Part shown: positions 21,277 through 32,699 of the stretch, one piece after another
How the letters are laid out: the number at the start of each line of letters is the position of its first letter
Position numbering within the stretch: position 1 is the first letter of the stretch
Assembly: GCA_963422465.1 (NCBI GenBank)
Contig: OY730169.1
Span: 3,472,001 to 3,536,000 of the forward strand
Source of the DNA: Lichina pygmaea
Taxonomy: Eukaryota; Ascomycota; Lichinomycetes; Lichinales; Lichinaceae
Reading direction: 5' to 3'
Length of the DNA stretch: 64,000 bases
The notes under the pieces: model-generated
The model's input: the letters and a program-made list of their open reading frames with translations, nothing else
What the model was told of the DNA's origin: nothing
Databases searched by the model: none
Position numbers and translations under genes: made by a program

Positions 21277-24200
21277 TCAAGAGAAATTATGTTGGCCGGA
21301 TGGATCTCTCTCTGGAGAATCGTCCCAGGGCAGGCGCCGTCTCCCCTGTCCTGAAGGTGCAGGTTGCCGAGCTGGCCGTCTTGCTGAGCGCGGCGGCAAA
21401 GTCGGTGGCGCCCGTGCTGGTGCTTCTGCTGCCTGTCCTGGAGCTTCGGTTGCCGCAAGAGGACCTTGTCGCCCGAGTTCGAAGATCTGGACCGAGTCCA
21501 CGACTGCCCTGTGGTGGCCTCGGGCTCGCGCTCTGGCTTCTGTGGCGGAAGCGGTCGTTTCTGTCGCTCGATGGTCATGGGTCGGAGCGGGAGCAGGCGG
21601 CCATTCAGCAGGACGCCGATGAATGATAGGAGGGAGGTGGTCCGCACCCTCGGCCCTCGCAACTCTGCCAATGCCTGGAGCCGGCGCCGCAGCCGGAGGA
21701 GGAAGCCGTTCAACAGGACGCCGATGAGTGACAGGAAGAGGGTGGTCCGCATCCTCGTCCCTCGCAACTCTGCCAATGCCTGGAGCCGGCGCCGCAGCCG
21801 GAGGAGGAAGCCGTTCAACAGGACGCCGATGAATGGGGTGGTCCACATCCTCAGCCCTCTCAAGTCTGCCAATGCCTGGAGCCGGCGCCGCAGCCGGAGG
21901 AGGAAGCCGTTCAGCAGGACGCCGATGAGTGACAGGAAGAGGGTGGTCCGCATCCTCGTCCCTCGCAACTCTGCCAATGCCTGAAGCCGGTGCCGCAGCG
22001 GGAGTAGGGAGTCGTTTAACAGGACGCCGGTGGATGATAGGAGGGTAATGGTCCGCATCCTCGGGCCTCGCAACCCTGTTAGAGCCTGGAGTCGGTGCCG
22101 CAGCGGGAGTAGGGAGCCGTTCAGCAGGACGCCGATGAATGGGGTGGTCCGAACCCTCGGCCCTCGTAACTCTGCCAATACCTGGAGCCCGTGCCGCAGC
22201 CGGAGTAGGAAGCCGTTCAGCAGGATGACGATGAGTGATAGGAGGAGGGTGGTCCGCGCCCGCGGCCCTCGCAACTCTGTCAATGCCTGGAGCCGGTGCC
22301 ACAGCCGGTGGTTGTATTTCCATGACGTCCTCGACCTCGTCTGGTTCCGGTCGGCGCTCCCTCTCAGCAGCCAAGACCCGGATCATTGTCTCGAAGGGAA
22401 CATCTGGAGTGAGCCCAGGCGGTCTTGCGGTGTTCAGCCTTACGAAAGCTGATGCGCGCCTCTCGGCGATGAATGAGTCTTGGACCAAAGGCGAAGGCAG
22501 CGAACGTGAGGGGTAGTTCGGGCCAGTTCTGTTGCTCTCAGCAGGATCAGCTGTCGCAGACCTTGGGGTCGCAGCTGACGACGTAGCTGGATTCAGCGTT
22601 GGGAGGGTCGGGAGTGTTGAGAGTGTCGGGAGTGTCGGGAACGTCGGGAGCGGTGGGAGAGGCTTGAATCTCCATGAATGTGGCCCTGCTTCCGTGGCCG
22701 AGGCAGTCGCTGGAGCTTCCGAAGGAACCGTCTGGCCCGCAGCATCTGCGTCGTCTCCGCCACTGCCGAGATGAGTCGATGGAGCGAACAGCGCGACGGA
22801 GTCCACCACTCTCCTTCTTCTTTCTGCACCGTCGTCGTTGGCAGTGCCGCTGACAGCTTTGTCCTTCATTTGAGCGCTCAGTGTCGTCGTCTGCGGTGAC
22901 GAGGCGGACCGCTTTCCGAAGAAGCGTCTGGGTTTGGAGCTGCTACTGCCAACACCAGTAGAGTCGGTCTCTTTGTCGTGGCTCTGAAGACGCCGCAGGA
23001 ATGGAAGAACTTTCTTGCGCATGAGTGGCCGGAATTTTCCGCCTGATGGCGTGTCTGCGTCCGCAGGCGCTGGCGCTGCTGCTCCTTCATGTGCTGGCGT
23101 TCGGGTTGGCGTTGATGGCGACAATGCCGGAGCTTTGCCCGCTGGACCTGACGCCGGCGCCGACGTTTGTGCCACTGGGATGGACCGTGTCCGGACGAAG
23201 CGTACCGCAGCTCTTTCCTCGGGAGATCTCGACAGAACCTCCCTCTCTTCGGACGGCAGCAGGCTCTTGACCCGTCTCAGCGCAGGACGCGAGCCATCAC
23301 CGGAGCTGCTTGTATTGTAGGCCACGGGCTCGAAGATCATGCCTGCGGGTAGGCGGTTCAGCGACCAAGATGGCGGCCTCTCTGCATTGACTTGCCGGTG
23401 CAGCTTCCAGAGCATGGAAAGCCGGATATTGAACTCGACTCTCGTTCGTTCGAGGACGAAGTTCAGCCCATCGGGGCGGTAGTCGATCCGCGTCGTCCTC
23501 GGCCTTGCGCCCTCTCTCTCCGTGGCCTTGGACGATCCTCCGGCCCTTTCTCCGCTGTCGTTACCGGCGCGCGACTCGTCGCCGACTGTCTCGCTCAGGT
23601 CGCTGTCGAAGCAGGACAAGGACATCTTGTATCGTCTTTCGGCCCGTCGAAAGTCGTGCAGTTCGAACAGGGCCATGCCCATGAGGAACCACGCCACCGC
23701 CAGGTGCTGGTCGTGGTCGACGGCTCGGTCGAACGACTCGACCGCCAGAGCGTGCTCGCCCAAATGGCAACGGATGATGCCAATGTTGACCCACAGATGG
23801 GCCGTTCGGAGCGGCCGGGGTTTCGTTGCGGCGATGGCCCTGACGTCTTGACTGACCGGGCCGTGGTCGCCCGAATCAGGCGACTTGGTGTCGCTGCCAT
23901 CTTCGGTGAAGGCAAAGCCGCGTCGGATGATGGACCGATGCAGTTTGAGCGACAGGTGCCAGCAGTACGAGTGGTAGAGGAGTGCCGCGTGGGACACGAG
24001 AGTTGTGGCCGACTCTCGGTCGAGGGCCAGGCCAGCATCGTTCTGGCCAGAGATGCCACCCGACTCTCCGACGGGAAGCGAAGGAGGAACAGGCGGGGCG
24101 GCGTTCAGCGGCGACGGCATGAGATGCGAGGCAAAGCGGAGTTGAGTCGCGCCTTGCTCGCTCGTGCCATCGTCACCGTCACCGTTGTTCTTGCTGGTCG

Positions 24201-24339
24201 GGGCCAGCGCCGAGCCAAGCGCAAATGACGATCTCGTCCTGCGCAATAGCGCAGGAGGCGGAGATGTCAAAGGTGACCGTGGCTCCTGAGGTCGCGACGG
24301 CGACTTACCGCGTCCCGACCGGGGATGTTGGTTGGCCAT
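21277..24339 (-). CDS. NoxR/p67phox-like TPR protein with C-terminal repeat array
   Basis: A single open frame of 1020 residues. After a disordered N-terminus, TPR units lie at about 181-246 (LWVNIGIIRCHLGEH; AVDHDQHLAVAWF), followed by an IDYxxxGLxFxLxxxxVxFN segment. Spacing and residues match the TPR domain of NoxR, the fungal p67phox-like activator that binds Rac-GTP and switches on NADPH oxidase. What is missing is the rest of NoxR: no PB1 or SH3-like domain is apparent. Residues about 674-916 are instead an array of 32-35-residue repeats (DHxxxIHRRPxERLPxPAAAPAPGIGRVxR) encoded by a minisatellite. The remainder is Pro/Ser/Arg-rich. It is probably a divergent paralogue rather than NoxR itself. 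A degenerate relative lies near 57 kb. An intron near the 3' end is possible. Confidence 0.78.
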   Translation of the reverse strand: MANQHPRSGRGKSPSRPQEPRSPLTSPPPALLRRTRSSFALGSALAPTSKNNGDGDDGTSEQGATQLRFASHLMPSPLNAAPPVPPSLPVGESGGISGQNDAGLALDRESATTLVSHAALLYHSYCWHLSLKLHRSIIRRGFAFTEDGSDTKSPDSGDHGPVSQDVRAIAATKPRPLRTAHLWVNIGIIRCHLGEHALAVESFDRAVDHDQHLAVAWFLMGMALFELHDFRRAERRYKMSLSCFDSDLSETVGDESRAGNDSGERAGGSSKATEREGARPRTTRIDYRPDGLNFVLERTRVEFNIRLSMLWKLHRQVNAERPPSWSLNRLPAGMIFEPVAYNTSSSGDGSRPALRRVKSLLPSEEREVLSRSPEERAAVRFVRTRSIPVAQTSAPASGPAGKAPALSPSTPTRTPAHEGAAAPAPADADTPSGGKFRPLMRKKVLPFLRRLQSHDKETDSTGVGSSSSKPRRFFGKRSASSPQTTTLSAQMKDKAVSGTANDDGAERRRRVVDSVALFAPSTHLGSGGDDADAAGQTVPSEAPATASATEAGPHSWRFKPLPPLPTFPTLPTLSTLPTLPTLNPATSSAATPRSATADPAESNRTGPNYPSRSLPSPLVQDSFIAERRASAFVRLNTARPPGLTPDVPFETMIRVLAAERERRPEPDEVEDVMEIQPPAVAPAPGIDRVARAAGADHPPPITHRHPAERLPTPAAARAPGIGRVTRAEGSDHPIHRRPAERLPTPAAAPTPGSNRVARPEDADHYPPIIHRRPVKRLPTPAAAPASGIGRVARDEDADHPLPVTHRRPAERLPPPAAAPAPGIGRLERAEDVDHPIHRRPVERLPPPAAAPAPGIGRVARDEDADHPLPVTHRRPVERLPPPAAAPAPGIGRVARAEGADHLPPIIHRRPAEWPPAPAPTHDHRATETTASATEARARARGHHRAVVDSVQIFELGRQGPLAATEAPGQAAEAPARAPPTLPPRSARRPARQPAPSGQGRRRLPWDDSPERDPSGQHNFS
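21595..22320 (-). repeat. Coding minisatellite, 105/105/96-bp higher-order units
   Basis: The anchor ccgttcaacagg (or its variants) recurs at 21601, 21706, 21811, 21907, 22012, 22117 and 22213. Spacings are 105, 105, 96, 105, 105 and 96 bp. All are multiples of 3, so frame is kept, and the 105-105-96 triplet repeats as a 306-bp higher-order unit. The shorter units lack three residues after the DHP motif. The copies are diverged by scattered substitutions. Confidence 0.88.
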
Positions 24340-25854
24340 CCCTTCGTCTGACGGCGACCTGTCCTAAATTTTTCATAATAAAACTTTAGCAGATACTCTG
24401 CATCCCCGTATGAATCAAGACGTGGAGGAGGAGAAAGTCTTTCTCCTCCCCCGCTTCGTTGTCGTCGGCCTCCTCACTCTCCGGGTTCAAGGCCCAGCTT
24501 GAACCCATAATGGAGAGTGAGGTTAGAGAAGATGGAGAAAGATGAAAAGAGAAGTGGTCGCAGAAGAACCCAGACAGTGAGGTTTAAAAGGGATGAAGAA
24601 AGAAGAAGGAAGAAGAGTGATCACAGAGAGTAGCACTCTACTCTCTGCGTGTTATCACCATCGGCATACCTTGACGACTAAGCTCCGACTAATCCGCGAG
24701 CTCTGACGAGAAGTCCCACGAGAAGTCCCACGAGCAGTTCCACGAGCAGCACCACGAGCAGTCCCACGAGGAGTCCCACGACAAGTCCCACGCCGAGCGA
24801 CCGAAAGCGGAAAGGCACCGAACGAACAGTTTGTAGTGCTCTACAAGTGAAAGAAAAACCTAGACCCGAGCGATCTAGTTCAACACAACGAGGCAAGAGT
24901 ATCGTGTTCGACCGTGAATCTGACCACCAGCGATATGGCAAAACAGATGAGGGCGAACAGACAACGGCCAACTGATCGGCAAGGCAGAGAGAAAAAGGCT
25001 TTGTGAACCAGACCGAGGAGATGGGAGAAGGAGAAGAAGAGAAGAAAAGAAAAAGTGGGATGAAGTGCGAAATAAATAGGGGGGGTGATATCTCTTTTAG
25101 TACTAGCGTCGCACGTGCTCTTCTGTGTTGTTCTCCACGCACATTTCTACTCTACTGTAATATACTTTCACTGCATCAGTTATATAGGTTCAGTAGGAGA
25201 AGCCTCATCGGACGGACATCCCCGGGCCAGTCACTCACACACGCCACAATTCTACAGACACCAGCTTGGAAGGAAAGAGATGGTATTCACTCATAGACAG
25301 AGCTTTCTAGAAAGATGTTGATGTGGCACAAGACCATTGGACTTTGTCCCACCTGCACTGCACACAGCAGTACAAGATATACAAAAGCATATTTTCAACA
25401 TGAACAGAAGTGGGTTCAAGTGTCACTGCAACTCTTTTGCAAACGATCACTGCCACTTTATCACTTAGTTGGCTACTCCTTACAGGGAGAGGGACATTTG
25501 TTTTTGGAGGGGGGGGGGGGGGGGGGCGGACTGTTGGTTGAGTCCTTGTTCTCGGCTTCACTCTGCTGGATGGCTAAAAACACCTGAGAAGTATTTTGGT
25601 GGGCTTTTGTGCCTGTTTGAAGGTACGCTGTGATACAAGATGTAGAGGAACGGGTGGCGGCAGAACAGCAAGGAAATCATGGTCTTTCTTCTTTTGGGCG
25701 GGTAGGCGCTATCTATGTTGTAACGTCAAGAGAGAAGCTACCTAGCTAGCTAGCTAGCGAGAAGAAACTGATGGATGGACGAGATGGAATGCGAGGTGAT
25801 ACATGAAACGCATTTCAAGGGATACATGCAATCTATCCGCGGTTGTAGTAACTA
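24340..25854. other. Intergenic with 15-bp tandem repeats and poly-G tract
   Basis: NoxR-like gene promoter (24340-24660, with GA-rich stretches), a tandem repeat of about 15 bp (cccacgagcagt type) at about 24713-24793, an 18-nt poly-G run at 25509-25526 and a short (CTAG)n run near 25741-25757. Open frames over these repeats are low-complexity. No gene. Confidence 0.6.
24713..24793. repeat. 15-bp tandem repeat (about 6 copies)
   Basis: Imperfect units of the form cccacgagaagt / cccacgagcagt / cccacgaggagt repeat every 12-15 bp. Confidence 0.65.
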
Positions 25855-28800
25855 CTACAAGCGAGCGGCTGCGAACCTCGTTCGTCGGATGCCTGCGTTC
25901 CTTTTGACGGCCAAGAATGTGAGAGACCAGAGTTGGCGGATGTTCGACTCTGTTGTTCCCGTCGTGAGTTAGTCGTGGTCATGAACGTGGAGATGCGCAA
26001 GTGCTACAGTCCGAACGGAGAGAGGGGTACGAAAAGAAGAAGCAATGGCCGGGACAGAAGACTCACCAGTAGCCCCACCGATGCCTGGTGGCGGCTGCAG
26101 GCCGCCGAGCGGCGTGACGTTGAACCGATCGTCGCCGTAGATCCAGGACCACACCTCGAGAGACAGGAGATCGTTGTTCGCTTGGATGACGTCCCACAGC
26201 TGATTGTATGCGTCAACGACGTTTTCATGGACGGCAGGGTCGCGGCAAAAGTCCGGCGGCTGTGCGCTGTTGCATCGATCGATTTGCAACTCCCTAACAA
26301 GAGAAATATGGCATTAGAATGAACTCATTCGTTCGAGAGATGAGCTGTGAGCATGACGTTTCACAGGCCCCAAACTCGAGGTCAAAAGAGACTGAGGAAT
26401 AAGCCATGAGTGGGAGGATGACTCACAGCCCGCGGGCCATCATCGAGAGAGAATTCCATGACCACACGACCGTACCGTGGTATGCGCCGTTGGTGAAATT
26501 CTGAGCGTAGACCTGCAAGTAGGACGCGGATTAATCTCAATCCAGACTTGCTCGATAAGGAATGAACATACAGGATCCTCTCCGTAGGCCGGATTCGCCA
26601 CGATTACGCCCACATCCGTCAAGAGCCCGGCCGGGAAAACTCTGCGGATGTTATTGGCCGTCTGGTTGACAAAGGTTGTCAATTGTTGCTGGTTGGTCGT
26701 ATTGAGGAAGTAGTGTCGGAAGCCTGACGTTCGTGTGAGCGACACTCCTCATTCTCCCTCAACGACCAAGCACGTACAGTCGTCCGAGTTCATGACCTCG
26801 ACTTTCTCGAGGCCATTGTTACCGTCAAGGGCCACGGCGTAGAATGTGACGTCTCCATCAATGGTCGCGGTATGATCCGGCCCTGGAAATTGAATGCGTT
26901 CGGCGTACGTCTGCACCCTGGACCTCGCCTCTTCCGCCGGTATGCGAACCTAACACCGCATCAGCCAAAGATCTCCTAATAGCTTCAACGCCGCAGACCG
27001 ACCTCAAAGAATTTGAGCGTCTCATCTTCCCAAACTTGAGCGCATCGGTCAGCTTCCTCAGCCCAGTCCGGGTATTCTGAGAAGAAGCCTCCTCGAGAGA
27101 GGGCAGCAATAGCCCGTAGACCTGCCGGAACCAAGGCGGTGTTGACATCATACGGGATGCGTCCACCGCCGAGACCTGCACTGGAAGTCAGTGACACGGC
27201 GTCTAATGAAAGCGTGCAGGCAACAAGAGTTATACCATAAGTGCTATCTCGCCAATTTCCAACAATCTCGCCTGGCTTGAGAGCGATGAGATTCTCCTTC
27301 GTCTGGTTGCCCGGCGCCGCGAATGGCGCCGTCAGGCGCATGATTCTCTGGGCATTGAGCAGCGCAAGTTGAGCGTATGTGAGGTTGGCATTGGCTGGGT
27401 TCTCGGTCGGTTGCCGGCTCACATGGGGTTAGCATCAATCGATGACGCCTTAGCACATGTTAACTAACCTTAAGAACGCATCCCTGCGACCCGTTTCGAT
27501 TGGATTCTGGAGGAAATATTGCTGGAGGAGAGCGGGCAGGTAATAGTCCGTGTCGATCTGTCCTCGTCAATTAAAAGAGCTGATGGCATGCAGCTCGTCC
27601 CGGCCTACCATCTTATAATCGAATTGAGGCGCCGTGCTGGTGACGTTGTTCTGGAGATTCAAGAAGGTAGAGTAATCCCTTGTCGTACGTCAAGTTTCTG
27701 CATGCAGTTTGAATCCCAAGGTGAAACAAAACCTACCCAATAGCCTCCTCGTGACATGCATTGCCATCCGTCCGATTCAGGCGCTCCAACACAGCGGCAA
27801 TGCCGGCTTCCATGGCTCCTCCTTCGCCCTCACTGAAAATAGGTTCCAGAAGGAGCAGGGATATCATCGAGTCGCGGCCGAAGTACGTCAGGAATCGCCA
27901 TGCGCCGGCCAAAAGCTTGTTTGTATAGGACAAGAATGACAACGAGGTCGTCTGATCCGGCTCATCCTGTATCAGATTCTGCGCGGATTGCTTCAAGACC
28001 TGCAGCTGGTCAACGACGTCCAGCATGACCAGGCGGCGAACATACCTCCGTCCGGCTCAGTTGATCGAGCTGGGGGTAGTTGAAGTGGGCCGCAAAAGTG
28101 TAAGCGCCAGCCTCAAACTTGACTGTTCGGTTGTCCGCCTGAATCGGAGTCGAAGCACTGCTCGTGTTTGTTGACGGCGCAAAGCTGAGCACGGTCGTGG
28201 TCACATTGTCCAGCCACAACCGACTGAGCGTGACACCTCCGTCTTCCTCGAGGAATTCGATGGCGTTCTGGATCTCGGGCACCAGCAGGCTTGGGCCTTC
28301 AGTAAAATCGCGAATCGTTCGAACGCCTGTGCATCTCATTTCAGCGATGACCTCCGTGCAAATCTAGTCTCAAAAGGTCTCACTGCCGAGAATCGCAAGC
28401 GTAAGCACCGCCGTATCGTTGAATACCAGAGTCCCGGAAACACCGACGCTGGGGTAATCAGATCCAGCGGGTGGAGGGAGATGAACTGGGTATAGCGCGG
28501 CACCCTCAGACGTCTGGTTGTCGACAGCGACTGCCAGGGTACCATTGATGCCATTGTCAGGGGCAAAAAAGGCAGCCGCGCCGCTGTTCCCGGCCGGCCA
28601 TGCAACCACCAATCGTGGGCCAATGATGGTCAGGTTATCTTCGGGGCCGGGGTTCGTGACGACCACCTGCGCGGCGACATTGCAGTCCGTGTAGAAGAAG
28701 TTCTCATACGGACGATCGTTAAGCTGGAAGGCTGTAGGCGGGTCACTGCAGTCTCGATTGCTCGTCGGGGAGCTTCCACCGGTTGATGTGTTTCTCCCGT

Positions 28801-29662
28801 GTGGACCAGGAGAGTATCCAGGGACAGTAGTCTCTGTGCCGTAAAAGCCATCAGGACGAGCACCGTCTCCAGAGGACTCCGGCTCAGTGTATGACGAGTG
28901 CTCTGGACCACCGGTAGGAGTACGAGTATCGCCAGGGTCGAGGGAGCTATCGCCATCGGTAGTACCCATCGACGGACCCTCGGGCAATGTAGCTGCCTCG
29001 GAATTGGTGGGAGCATATAAATAGCCATCACTTTCGGACTCTGCAACCCCGCCAGCTGATGATTCTCGGGAAGCCGAGGCTGTTGCACGGTCAGACGGAG
29101 CGTCCTTAGCAGCCAAGATCCATGGCTCACCGGTATCATCCCCGTGACTGCCGAACGGCGCACCTCCCAGAGCGCTCCCTTCCGGAAACGGAGTTGGAGC
29201 TGTCTTACCAGCAGCGTCGGGCATTCTGGAACCATCATTCCCTTCGTATTTGGCCCCACAAGAGACTGGCCCTCCCCGGTTTGGTGTACCGGTATAGCCG
29301 TCATCTAGAGACGCACAGTCATAAAGATCCGATCGGCCCTTAGGTATAGCTCGATTCACAGCATGCGTATCAGTAGTGCTGTCGTCCCGGACTGGCCTGC
29401 CGTTCTCTTTGGCTGACGGGACGCCCGCATTGGCGTTGACTGTAGAGACGACCGTCGTCGTGCCATCATCACTCCCATCGGCTACTTCAGTAGCGCTGTA
29501 TAGAGCTTCTTCGGCGGCAGTTACTGTCGTCGCCACGCCAGTAGCTGCGTGAATGCCGTCTGATTTGGGGCACGAGTGAATGGAGATGTGTTCATGACCG
29601 TTCGGAGCGGCCAGACCTAATCCGCTGATGGCCAGCCAGGCCAGCGCAAGCTTCGGATGCAT
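25855..29662 (-). CDS. Secreted six-hairpin glycosidase-like protein
   Basis: Twelve exons (28384-29662, 28046-28326, 27737-27999, 27609-27678, 27469-27557, 27236-27417, 27003-27175, 26778-26949, 26572-26723, 26427-26512, 26067-26293, 25855-25949) give 1022 residues. A signal peptide (MHPKLALAWLAISGLGLAA) leads into about 300 residues of Thr/Ser/Gly/Pro-rich linker, then a beta-rich region. The all-helical part begins near 510. The segment FLTYFGRDSMIS at about 557-568 resembles the YxRDT/S block of glycogen debranching and related (alpha/alpha)6 glycosidases. Later blocks GGGRIPYDVN and NGAYHGTVVWSW fit a helical-barrel active site. I infer a secreted carbohydrate-active enzyme; the substrate and GH family are uncertain. 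Every intron is GT-AG and frame-consistent. The last exon, encoding a short basic tail, is the least certain. Confidence 0.75.
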
Positions 29663-31579
29663 CTTGGATATGCCGTCACAGGCCGTCCGGTGTCAGAGTA
29701 CGAAGAAATACCGTGCAGCAACCAGTGGAACAAGCGCGTATCGAGCGCGGAGGGGGCCAGGACTTGAAGTAAGGGCCCACTATATCGGCGGGCCTAGCTG
29801 CTCATCTCGGCTACTACGTACTGTACGTATGTAGCCCGGCACCCTGGGTGGATGGGATTCGAAGTGATGGCACTGTACTGTATATTCGTACAACGTCCGG
29901 TTACTCCACATATGCCATCGACCGTCGACGGGCGCCGGTTGCACGAGGCTCGTAAATGCGGGGTACCAGGTTCCTTCCATGGCGGAGGAATAGACGCTCG
30001 CAACGGCAAGTGGCCGTCATTGATCCGAGGGGTAGCAGACAATCGTAAACATGAACCAGGGTCAGACAGCGCCGATAGGAAGAAACGAAACATGCTTGGC
30101 AGACGTGGCAGAAAAGAGCACGCGAGGAAACGAAACGGAAGGGGAGTGACATCCTCCTGGCGGAGACGTTATTTAGCGAACAGGGACACGACGTCTTTCG
30201 AGAAGCTTTGCTTGCCCCAGAGGCTGACCTGACGGCGCCGTTGCGGAGATGGGCAGACTTCTATACGAGCAGGAAGCGGGGGCGTAAGCCATATTCTTTT
30301 CTTGATACGGGACAGCTTCCGGAAAGACGTGCCTGACACGACCTCCGCCAGGCAAGGAAGTCGCTCAAAATAGTTGTGCGTGGTCGGGCGTAAACCAGCC
30401 GTAAAGCACACAAGGCGTAGTCGTATCGATAGGGAGTAGGGAACCGATATTTCTTCCCACACAACATTCGGAAGAAAGGTTTGACACGGAGTGCAAGGGT
30501 CTGCAGCCATTCCTAGATTCGGCCTAGCGGAGCATGTAGTCCATAAGTAGTTCATGAGAAGAATCGATCATGTCCGCATCGAGAGGTGCGGGCAATCATA
30601 GCCAATTCTTATCCATGTCTGCTGGGATGACCCCTGAGCAACCGCCGGCGGCGTGAAGACCAATCAAGCGACGGGCTTGACGCGACTGTTTTCGAGATCA
30701 TAGCACTATGCAGTGCTCTCTCTAGCCTCCTTTCAGGACTTCAACCGTATGAACACTATGATTCGCACTTGAGTTGGCGCCACGGATTCACAGGACGATA
30801 TCTCGACTTATGCTGTGATCTTCGCTCCACCTCTGAGGCAACCCCCGATCTTGTCAGGTCAAAGCCTTAGAGTAGTGGTACTGCTCTTCGCGGAGTGGGC
30901 GCTGTAATATGCAACGGCACTATCATAAACAGGCCTGTACTTCCTGGACCCCTACCGTATAAGATTAGCACTATGACTACCAATAACCCATGTATGACAG
31001 ATGGACACTCAAAGAACCTGAGCATACCGTACGGTACCGGAAGAGGGCCAAGCCTCGCTCACCAAGACAACATAGAAACAAGGAACAATTGGTCGTCAAA
31101 CGACACAGGCAGCCAGAGTCCCTCACGGAGCGAACGATCAGCTTTTCTTATCTTCGTCTTTTATTGCATCGACAAGTCACGTCGCTCACGATCGAGCTTC
31201 CCCTTCGAGATCGTCGCTGCAGCTGTTCTTGTTCGAGTCATCCGGGAGAATTTCTAACCGATGTGATCATTGCCTGAACGCACAACAACCCAAGCTTCTG
31301 TCCCAATGATGACTGCTATCGGGAACATACCTCCATCTCGCTGATATTGATGCAGAATGAGCAAGACCAAGTGCTTCTTCTTCTTGTATGAAGAAACAGC
31401 TGAAGGAAGGGGGGAGCTTCACAGGAGGCACGACGTTCTTAGAAAGCCATTTCAGATCGTAGAGCATAAGAGAGGATGTTTTTGGCAGATAAAGTCTTGC
31501 GACTACATAGGATCTTGAGGGTTTTCATATACTTTCGTGAGGGCCATGCAGGCCCGGTCATCCTCGGATCGAGGAATCA
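29663..31579. other. Intergenic, nothing assignable
   Basis: Promoter side of the secreted glycosidase-like gene, with a GTAC patch at 29815-29835, and the 3' flank of Med10. A palindromic patch lies near 31027-31042. Open frames at 30169-30555 (-) and 30895-31277 (+) have no recognisable domain and are not accepted. Confidence 0.55.
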
Positions 31580-32242
31580 TCAGCCATCCACGTGCTCGAT
31601 CTTCAGGGCTCCCATATCGTCACGGCGGCCACCGGTCTCTTGCACGACCCGCTCGACCTGATCGCGCAACTCCGGTAGGGCGCTGCTGATCTCGTCGGCG
31701 AGGACGTCGCGGAAGCCGCGGAACGCCAGCATCTTGCCGCGCAGGTGGTCGTTGTTCTTCTGCACGAGCTCGACGAACTCCCGCGTGTAGATGTCCGGGT
31801 TCCGGCCGCTCTCTACGTACTCGATGACCTCGGGCGGGATCGAGGTCGGCAGGTGAGGCGCCGCTCGCGACAGCTCGATGAGATTCGTCGTCAGGGATTT
31901 GCTGCGGGATCGCGCGTCAGCCTCCACGATGGTCGACCGGACGAGGGAAAAGGGGTTGGGGGAGATCGAAGCGACCCTGTGGGTCATAGGAACGGTCTTG
32001 GAGAGAGAAAGACGTCAACAGCGGGGTTCTCACATCTGATAGATCATAGCCTCGGTGGTTTCGGGGCCTTGATACGCGTGGACCTGCACGCTGAGGACGT
32101 AGAGATCTTGGACGACCTCCTGCAACCGCTCTGAACGGTTCGGGTGGTCAGCATAAAGGGCCACCAGTTCGTAACATCTGGTTTTTTTTTTTTCACAGAA
32201 TGGGATGATACTTTCGATCTTGTCCATCGCGTCGTTCGCCAT
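31580..32242 (-). CDS. med10: Mediator complex subunit 10 (Med10/Nut2)
   Basis: Exons 32212-32242, 32034-32130 and 31580-31901 give 149 residues, normal for Med10. Diagnostic blocks are VHAYQGPE in exon 2, then IPPEVIEYVESGRNPDIYTREFVELV and a KMLAFRGFRDVLADE helix in exon 3 (quoted in part). Med10 is a middle-module Mediator subunit that links activators to RNA polymerase II. Intron 1 contains a 12-nt A run in the sense direction (T run on the plus strand near 32181-32193), close to its donor. Intron 2 is drawn to the CCCGCAG acceptor; a nearer AG would insert extra residues before KSLTTNL. An in-frame upstream Met lies further 5', so the exact start is uncertain. Confidence 0.88.
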
Positions 32243-32699
32243 CTTGGCCGACGTAGCGGCTTGATGCTCGGACGAGCTGCTGATGGCCCGCAATGAGCGT
32301 GGAGGCACGGTACGGTCTGGTAGTACCCGTAGGAGCACTACGGTATCGTGGTTTTAGCTAACGAGGAAGAACGGCAAAGGGCTTCTCGGCGCCCGAAAGG
32401 CGAAGAGCCTACGCATACGCATACGCTTCGAGCTTGCGCATCCAGTCATTTGCAAAGTTTAGAAATCTATAGAGAAAATAGACTTGTGCAAAGTCGCGCT
32501 CGTGAAACATGACCGCTGCGATTACGGATGGTTACACAGGAGAACTGCTGGTGGTCTGTTGGTCTGGCTGCCCGAGAATGAGACGTGCGAGCACAGAGCT
32601 CGAGGTCGCTCAAGGTATTCGACTGTCGGCTTGATGCGGCGGTGGCCGTACGTTCTGGACGGCGTGAGCTGGCACCTTCGTACCCGCCATGACACGTCT
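32243..32699. other. Intergenic (Med10 promoter, Stm1-like 3' flank)
   Basis: A 457-bp spacer. No gene or clear motif seen. Confidence 0.55.

Noticed and set aside
24678-25142. Minus-strand frame ending in Leu/Val repeats that look like a membrane protein
   Set aside because: The hydrophobic repeats are translations of the 15-bp cccacgag tandem repeat.
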